Below, one piece after another: positions 62,672 to 64,000 of a stretch of DNA of 64,000 nt; position 1 is the stretch's first letter; the number at the start of each line of letters is the position of its first letter. The notes beneath the pieces were generated by a model. The model saw only the letters and a list, made by a program, of their open reading frames with translations, was not told the origin of the DNA and made no database searches. Origin of the DNA: Effrenium voratum. Taxonomy: Eukaryota; Sar; Dinophyceae; Suessiales; Symbiodiniaceae. The stretch lies in the NCBI GenBank assembly GCA_963377175.1, contig CAUJNA010000580.1, positions 848,847-912,846 of the forward strand. Direction: 5' to 3'. A program made the translations under genes and the position numbers.

Positions 62672-63912
62672 GGCCAGCCTGGACCCCCTTGGATTTTTCA
62701 TGTTATTAAATTGTTCAATTTGTTGGCCAGAATTGAAAAAAATGAACAAATTGAACAATCCAGGGGGTCTGGGAAGGGCTCGGATGATGATGATGATGAT
62801 GATGATGATGACGACGACGACGACGACGATGAATTTGATGATAAAATGATGATTAAAGAAAAACATGATGATGAATATGATGATGAAAATGATCATGAAC
62901 ATGATGATGAACATGCTGATCAAAATGCATAAAATAGCCCGGTCACATGATACATACTATTCCCTCTTACCCCCCCCCCCCCCTGCCGACTCGGAGGAGT
63001 CAATTTTTTTGGGAACTCAGACCCTTCACCCCGCCTTCCGAATCCAAAAATGGCCCCCCAAAAAAAACAAAGAAAATGGAGAACTTCCCGCCCTGCCCCC
63101 CTTCCCTCCCTCGGACGAGTCAGCCTTCATCTGCAGACCCGTGGACTGCAGCGCCTTCTGCAGCGCCTCCTGCATCAACTCCGTGGCGCTGCGCCGCAGC
63201 TTCCCCAAAGCCGTCCTCGGGGAAGGGTGCCGAGCGCTTCGGCCGCGGCCGCGTTTCGAAGGGCCGCCCGTTTGTTTCGATCCCCCGCTAAAAAAGTTGA
63301 GAACTTTTAGTGGGTGAAATTCGCAAACTGCCACTAAAGACTAAAAGGATCTGAAAAGCTAAGGGACCGGATGGCTGGCTTCGCCACCAAGGTGTCGAAG
63401 CCAATTCGACCCGGTTCGAAGGCTAAAGTTTGCGTTGATTGCTTTGGGGTCATGAACATAGGTGTCCTTTTAGGGGGAAATCGATGGCCCTGGTAGATGA
63501 TGAACCACCAGGTAAACCAGAAATCGCCATGCCATTTTTACCCCAAAGCAGCCAAAAAGGACACCTATGGTCATGCAATTGACCTGGATGGCGGTTTTGA
63601 GGGCAGTTTTCATCACGAGAACGCATGGAGCTACGTTAACGCCTCCAAAACTTCCAACGAAAAGGCAAGAGACCAACTGTTAAATCATTGAATATCTCTA
63701 AGGCAGGTCATGGCACAAGCGCCCACGAGTCCAAGATAGTCCAAGTAAAAGACCAAGAAAGAAGACATGATTGGAGTTCGGCCCAGTTATAGAATGTAAA
63801 CGTATCCTAAGTCTACCCCAGAAGAAGAGAAAGATAAACAAAAGGAACAAACTTCAGCGCCAAGTCTCATGCCATAGCCCACAATCCGCACGGTGCTCAC
63901 AGGCTGCGGCAT
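42711..63912 (-). CDS. Thiolase-fold lipid-transfer/acetyltransferase-like protein, complete, 15 exons
   Basis: Seen: 15 minus-strand exons join in one frame to 1,290 nt (429 aa). They are 63912-63869, 63215-63125, 55927-55853, 55073-54981, 54640-54522, 53930-53903, 52448-52309, 51300-51195, 50349-50221, 48440-48372, 47952-47842, 47317-47210, 45515-45489, 44525-44440 and 42774-42711. The order of motifs is that of the thiolase fold: VRIVGYGM near the N-terminus, TIDTGGAGPVSG (res. 83-94), VAVVAGDAVSS, LPSPCIPNGYD, WFGLYDCYPVC (about 294-303), FPINTHGGLLAFGAPWE (355-371), VPAMYNIIEA and ALVYGNGGIFS near the C-terminus. The length fits the family (about 390-440). No PTS1 tripeptide is visible (it ends PVD). 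Known: such proteins bind acyl-CoA, and some are thiolases while others are non-thiolytic lipid-transfer-type or aldolase enzymes. Odd: ordinary thiolase Cys/His/Cys positions appear as Gly-Ala, Ala368 and Tyr410. Donors are 9 GC, 2 GA, 3 GT. The exact donors of exons 8 and 11 are the least certain. Confidence 0.9.
43430..43538 (-). repeat. Family D dispersed repeat
   Basis: Reverse copy. TTGATCAA also occurs just to its left. Confidence 0.65.
43745..44130 (+). mobile_element. Three adjoining family B elements
   Basis: Copies at 43745-43862, about 43937-44020 (internally altered) and 44026-44130. The last is bounded by AAATGGCT and AAATGGCC. Confidence 0.7.
44133..44263 (+). mobile_element. 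Family A element in a cluster
   Basis: Directly follows a family-B copy, sharing an AAATGGCC boundary. Confidence 0.75.
44440..44525 (-). CDS. Thiolase gene exon 14
   Basis: 86 nt, residues 381-408 plus two bases (PAAVHRLPGEQLTGAAGPRQ ... RRAL). Acceptor CTAAG|C, GC donor CTGGT|GCGCCT, phase 2. Exon 15 completes Val409. Confidence 0.9.
44975..45255. repeat. GCTT/GCCT and GGTT/GGCT tetranucleotide tract
   Basis: CTTG blocks turn into TTGG then CTGG blocks. Lies in thiolase intron 13, about 230 bases from the 27-nt microexon. Confidence 0.95.
45489..45515 (-). CDS. Thiolase gene exon 13 (27-nt microexon)
   Basis: 27 nt coding VPAMYNIIE, the segment that follows GAPWE in this family. Acceptor GCGCAG|GTG, GC donor GAA|GCCTGC, phase 0 at both ends. 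Confidence 0.85.
45516..47209. other. Thiolase intron 12 (1.7 kb)
   Basis: 46430-46670 is rich in degenerate GCAGCACC/CAGCA repeats, and a GT run lies at 46975-47000. Open frames here (46167-46922 +) are products of the CAGCA repeat. Confidence 0.5.
47210..47317 (-). CDS. Thiolase gene exon 12 (NTHGGLL motif)
   Basis: 108 nt, residues 336-371, ending FPINTHGGLLAFGAPWE. Family alignment puts the classical catalytic GHP at G-A-P here. Acceptor CCACAG|G is read as TCCCTG on the plus strand at 47315-47320. Canonical donor GGGAG|GTGCGG. Confidence 0.9.
47367..47458 (+). mobile_element. Family I element, left end missing
   Basis: ACCCCTGGAATGGG to TTTCAAAGCGGTGCAGGA and CACAGTA. The left terminal repeat is absent. 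Confidence 0.6.
47706..47820 (+). mobile_element. Family G inverted-repeat element
   Basis: Terminal repeats around TCCACTTTTTGACT / AGTCAAAAAGTGGA. Flanks CCTATGCC and CCTGTGCC. Lies within thiolase intron 11, beside exon 11. Confidence 0.8.
47842..47952 (-). CDS. Thiolase gene exon 11
   Basis: About 111 nt, residues 299-335, with DCYPVCFVRALEACG and the glycine-rich KGQGGQWVEQ (family K-G-E/Q-G-G). Acceptor CCCAG|GAC. The donor is chosen as GC (GGC|GCGCAG). GT or GA sites 11-12 codons earlier (after residue 323 or 324) would also keep phase. Confidence 0.8.
48241..48360. repeat. CCCAACC/CCCCACC repeat
   Basis: About 110 bases of cytosine-rich units, ending 12 bases before thiolase exon 10. 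Confidence 0.9.
48372..48440 (-). CDS. Thiolase gene exon 10
   Basis: 69 nt, residues 276-298 (AAAQSAFSEAQLLPGDVDWFGLY). Acceptor GCGAG|GCC, GC donor TAT|GCGGCT. It joins exon 11 exactly inside the family motif D-x-x-x-x-YD-C/A-F/Y. Confidence 0.9.
49590..50245. repeat. About 119-bp satellite containing CGACT runs
   Basis: GACGAGCGCCCGCCTCGCAG recurs at 49742, 49862, 49980 and 50098, with degenerate copies near 49641 and 50215 (spacing 118-120). Each unit has (GACTC)n and CACCAAAAATTATGCGC. Lies in thiolase intron 9 and runs into exon 9. Confidence 0.95.
50221..50349 (-). CDS. Thiolase gene exon 9
   Basis: 129 nt, residues 233-275, with VVVLGGGEASGPLFPPRDI and DEAMFSCE. Acceptor GGTAG|GAC, GC donor TGCGAG|GCGCCT. 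The last bases of this exon and its donor recur in the satellite array just downstream (49.6-50.2 kb). Confidence 0.9.
50690..50785 (+). mobile_element. Family A element, left-truncated
   Basis: Lacks the left terminal repeat and begins at CCCCCAGTGAACATCC. The right end is intact. Confidence 0.7.
51025..51133 (+). mobile_element. Family A element
   Basis: Ends eroded (left GGTCATGGGTCAAAA). Flanks GGAAG on both sides. Confidence 0.7.
51195..51300 (-). CDS. Thiolase gene exon 8
   Basis: 106 nt, residues 197-232, with NLLECARRADGGAAIIVAS, the thiolase 'D-G-A-A' core strand. Acceptor GGAG|C. Donor is GT (CACGAC|GTGGTC) or, one codon shorter, GA (CAC|GACGTG). Confidence 0.85.
52037..52135 (+). 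mobile_element. Family A element, internally shortened
   Basis: The left end has lost GGGTCAAAA...CCC. The rest matches the family. Confidence 0.7.
52309..52448 (-). CDS. Thiolase gene exon 7
   Basis: 140 nt, residues 151-196 plus two bases (VARWQMGRSVSREQLAMV ... LEDVLSS). Matches the thiolase REQLA...V / ...EDVL region. Acceptor CTCAG|GTG, GA donor TCCAG|GATGGG, phase 2. Confidence 0.9.
52449..53902. other. Thiolase intron 6 (1.5 kb)
   Basis: One 86-bp inverted-repeat element (52481-52566) and short duplications GTCAGGCGTG near 53387 and 53432. No other feature seen. Confidence 0.5.
52481..52566. mobile_element. Single-copy 86-bp inverted-repeat element
   Basis: ATGTTGGACCTCCTTT at the left and AAAGAGGGTCCAACAT at the right. 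No second copy in the window. Confidence 0.6.
53903..53930 (-). CDS. Thiolase gene exon 6 (28-nt microexon)
   Basis: 28 nt coding only PCIPNGYDQ. Acceptor CCAAG|G, GC donor ACCAG|GCCGGA. It restores the family motif LPSP-x-IPNGYD between exons 5 and 7 in perfect phase, which is the main evidence for so short an exon. Confidence 0.85.
54522..54640 (-). CDS. Thiolase gene exon 5
   Basis: 119 nt, residues 102-140 plus two bases. It encodes the core strand CQAVAVVAGDAVSSLAT and the helix FLARADQGC. Acceptor CTCAG|GCG, GC donor CCCTC|GCGCCT, phase 2. Exon 6 supplies the third base (Ser141). Confidence 0.9.
54981..55073 (-). CDS. Thiolase gene exon 4 (nucleophile-loop region)
   Basis: 93 nt, residues 71-101. 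It contains VRTIDTGGAGPVSGLLEA, the loop and helix where classical thiolases carry their acylated cysteine. No cysteine is present here. Acceptor GGCAG|GTG, canonical donor ATG|GTGAAG. Confidence 0.9.
55719..55823 (+). mobile_element. Family B element
   Basis: Full-length. ACATG flanks both sides. Ends 29 bases before thiolase exon 3. Confidence 0.75.
55853..55927 (-). CDS. Thiolase gene exon 3
   Basis: 75 nt, residues 46-70, beginning DLDGLVAVPSLSHP, a typical thiolase-superfamily segment after the first helix. Acceptor GGAG|G, GC donor CCCAG|GCGAGG, phase 0 at both ends. Confidence 0.9.
57280..57605. repeat. Degenerate GAAACAAAGGTT repeats
   Basis: Irregular units with AAACTAA(C/T)GTTT and GAAACAAAGG. 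Similar sequence at 58700-58790 lies on the other side of the RRM gene. Confidence 0.6.
57704..57841 (-). CDS. RRM gene exon, C-terminal half with stop
   Basis: 138 nt, 45 codons and TGA. VSIKDDHATATVKYD then ADAAEAI then RQCRVQR match RRM strands 2-4. A stop codon (TAG) lies in frame just before the acceptor, so the exon must begin at 57841. Confidence 0.7.
   Translation of the reverse strand, partial: VSIKDDHATATVKYDKPADAAEAICRWDGSWYLGRQCRVQRAPGG
57704..58607 (-). CDS. Small RRM (RNA-recognition motif) protein gene inside thiolase intron 2
   Basis: Two exons are well supported. 58037-57949 encodes KRNLFLNNLPGDATAARLRA (RRM beta1 with RNP2-like LFLNNL, then helix 1). 57841-57704 encodes ATVKYDKPADAAEAI and WYLGRQCRVQRAPGG then TGA (beta3, helix 2, beta4). 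They join across a 107-nt intron with a GC donor (CTT|GCAAAA) and GTAG|G acceptor, with no frame break. A tentative first exon, 58607-58595 (ATG GCG GCG GAG C, GT donor), gives a complete 79-residue protein that is little more than one RRM. Known: RRMs bind single-stranded RNA. Inferred: a separate gene nested in the host gene's intron on the same strand. The first exon is the weak point. Confidence 0.6.
57949..58037 (-). CDS. RRM gene exon, N-terminal half
   Basis: 89 nt, acceptor GTCAG|GC, GC donor. The reading KRNLFLNNLPGDATAARLRA fits RRM beta1/RNP2 and helix 1. High GC at third codon positions compared with its surroundings. Confidence 0.65.
58608..58618 (-). promoter_or_regulatory. Possible spliced-leader relict before the RRM start
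   Basis: Minus strand TTTTGGCTCAG lies directly before ATG 58607. The dinoflagellate spliced leader ends TTTTGGCTCAAG (from memory). This differs by one missing A. Such relicts mark retroposed trans-spliced mRNAs. An 11-base match could be chance. Confidence 0.3.
58860..61800. repeat. Higher-order tandem array, units about 0.5-0.83 kb
   Basis: Landmark CACCTATCC(T/C) at 59645, 60479 and 61262. CATTCCAAGCTAGAAGTGC-type words at about 58945, 59675, 60505, 61290 and 61757. TTCTAGAATTTGGACATGATG-type words at 59346, 60090, 60634 and (CTGCAATTT) 61418. AAGAGTTA(C/G)A at 59570, 60397 and 61185. The order is kept, so these are diverged tandem copies. Confidence 0.8.
61815..62935. repeat. Composite of three GAT/GATGATAAA arrays
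   Basis: (GAT)n blocks at 61855-62078, 62366-62668 and 62785-62930. They are separated by TGGACCCCCTGGATTTTTCA-type and AATCCAGGGGGTCTGGGAAG-type segments, which are mutual inverted repeats. Confidence 0.9.
63125..63215 (-). CDS. Thiolase gene exon 2
   Basis: 91 nt, residues 16-45. It encodes the first long helix (KLRRSATELMQEALQKAL). Acceptor GAG|G, GC donor AAG|GCTGAC, phase 0 at the end. It is followed by the 7.2-kb intron 2. Confidence 0.85.
63279..63392 (+). mobile_element. Family E element
   Basis: GATCCCCCGCTAAA to TGGCTTCGCCACCAAGG, in thiolase intron 1 just upstream of exon 2. Confidence 0.7.
63458..63568 (+). mobile_element. Family C hairpin element
   Basis: Both ends intact. Flanks GGTCATGAAC / GGTCATGCAA resemble a 9-10-bp duplication. 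Lies in thiolase intron 1. Confidence 0.8.
63869..63912 (-). CDS. Thiolase gene exon 1 (start codon)
   Basis: ATG at 63912-63910 opens 14 codons plus two bases (MPQPVSTVRIVGYG + AT). The GA donor (AT|GAGACT) leaves phase 2. The first base of exon 2 completes Met15, giving the family's N-terminal VGYGM-TALGKL strand-loop. An upstream start cannot be excluded because only about 90 bases remain in the window. Confidence 0.8.
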
Positions 63913-64000
63913 GGCCAAGCCGAATGCCCCAAAGCCGAAAAAGTGTCTCAGACTGCCACTGCTCGGAACTTGGCGTGTGGCAAATGGTATTTTTCCCCAA

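Larger units (their letters stand above)
55928..63124. other. Thiolase intron 2 (7.2 kb)
   Basis: From the splice donor (63124) downward it holds the GAT-repeat arrays, a higher-order tandem array, the nested RRM gene, degenerate GAAACAAAGGTT repeats (57280-57605 and 58700-58790) and about 1.7 kb (55930-56980) in which I see no named feature. Confidence 0.6.

Noticed and set aside
61706..62932. Poly-Met, poly-Asp and poly-Ile frames.
   Set aside because: Reading frames of the GAT repeats.

Overview
The window reads as nuclear DNA of a dinoflagellate. The evidence is in the sequence. Two long genes lie head to tail on the minus strand. They are cut into many short, GC-rich exons, some only 27-28 nt, separated by large introns full of repeats. 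Most intron starts are GC or GA rather than GT, and almost every intron ends AG with a G as the next exon base. There are also TTTAGGG-like repeats, a two-ORF LINE, a decayed retroelement with a zinc finger, and a possible spliced-leader relict. I cannot name the species. The splice-site use recalls Symbiodiniaceae-type genomes.

Right part (42.7-63.9 kb, minus): one complete gene can be rebuilt by eye. It has 15 exons, 1,290 coding bases and 429 codons from ATG at 63912 to TGA at 42713-42711, spread over 21.2 kb. The protein is a thiolase-fold enzyme of the lipid-transfer / acetyl-CoA acetyltransferase-like branch. The cysteines and histidine of ordinary thiolases appear to be replaced. Its second intron (7.2 kb) holds an apparent small RRM-protein gene on the same strand, a higher-order tandem array (58.9-61.8 kb) and GAT-repeat arrays. 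Its ninth intron holds a ~119-bp satellite that carries copies of the preceding exon/intron junction.

Left and middle part (0.7-42.3 kb, minus): 17 further candidate exons can be chained in compatible phase (1,653 bases, 551 codons) into part of a second gene of unknown product. It begins less than 450 bp beyond the thiolase stop, as expected in a unidirectional dinoflagellate gene array. One of its introns holds an apparently intact LINE in sense orientation (ORF1 16669-17877, endonuclease/reverse transcriptase ORF2 12706-16590). Another holds a decayed antisense retroelement (about 2.25-4.75 kb).

The rest is repeat. At least ten families of 80-125-bp elements are scattered through the introns, several with clear terminal inverted repeats and probable target-site duplications. 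There is a 1.5-kb telomere-like/derived minisatellite (26.1-27.6 kb), about 1 kb of mixed CA-rich microsatellites (32-33 kb), CTA/CCA tracts, GA tracts and CGACT satellites. I saw no rRNA, tRNA, CRISPR, operon promoter or bacterial-type feature. Most long ORFs outside the LINE are artefacts of simple repeats.
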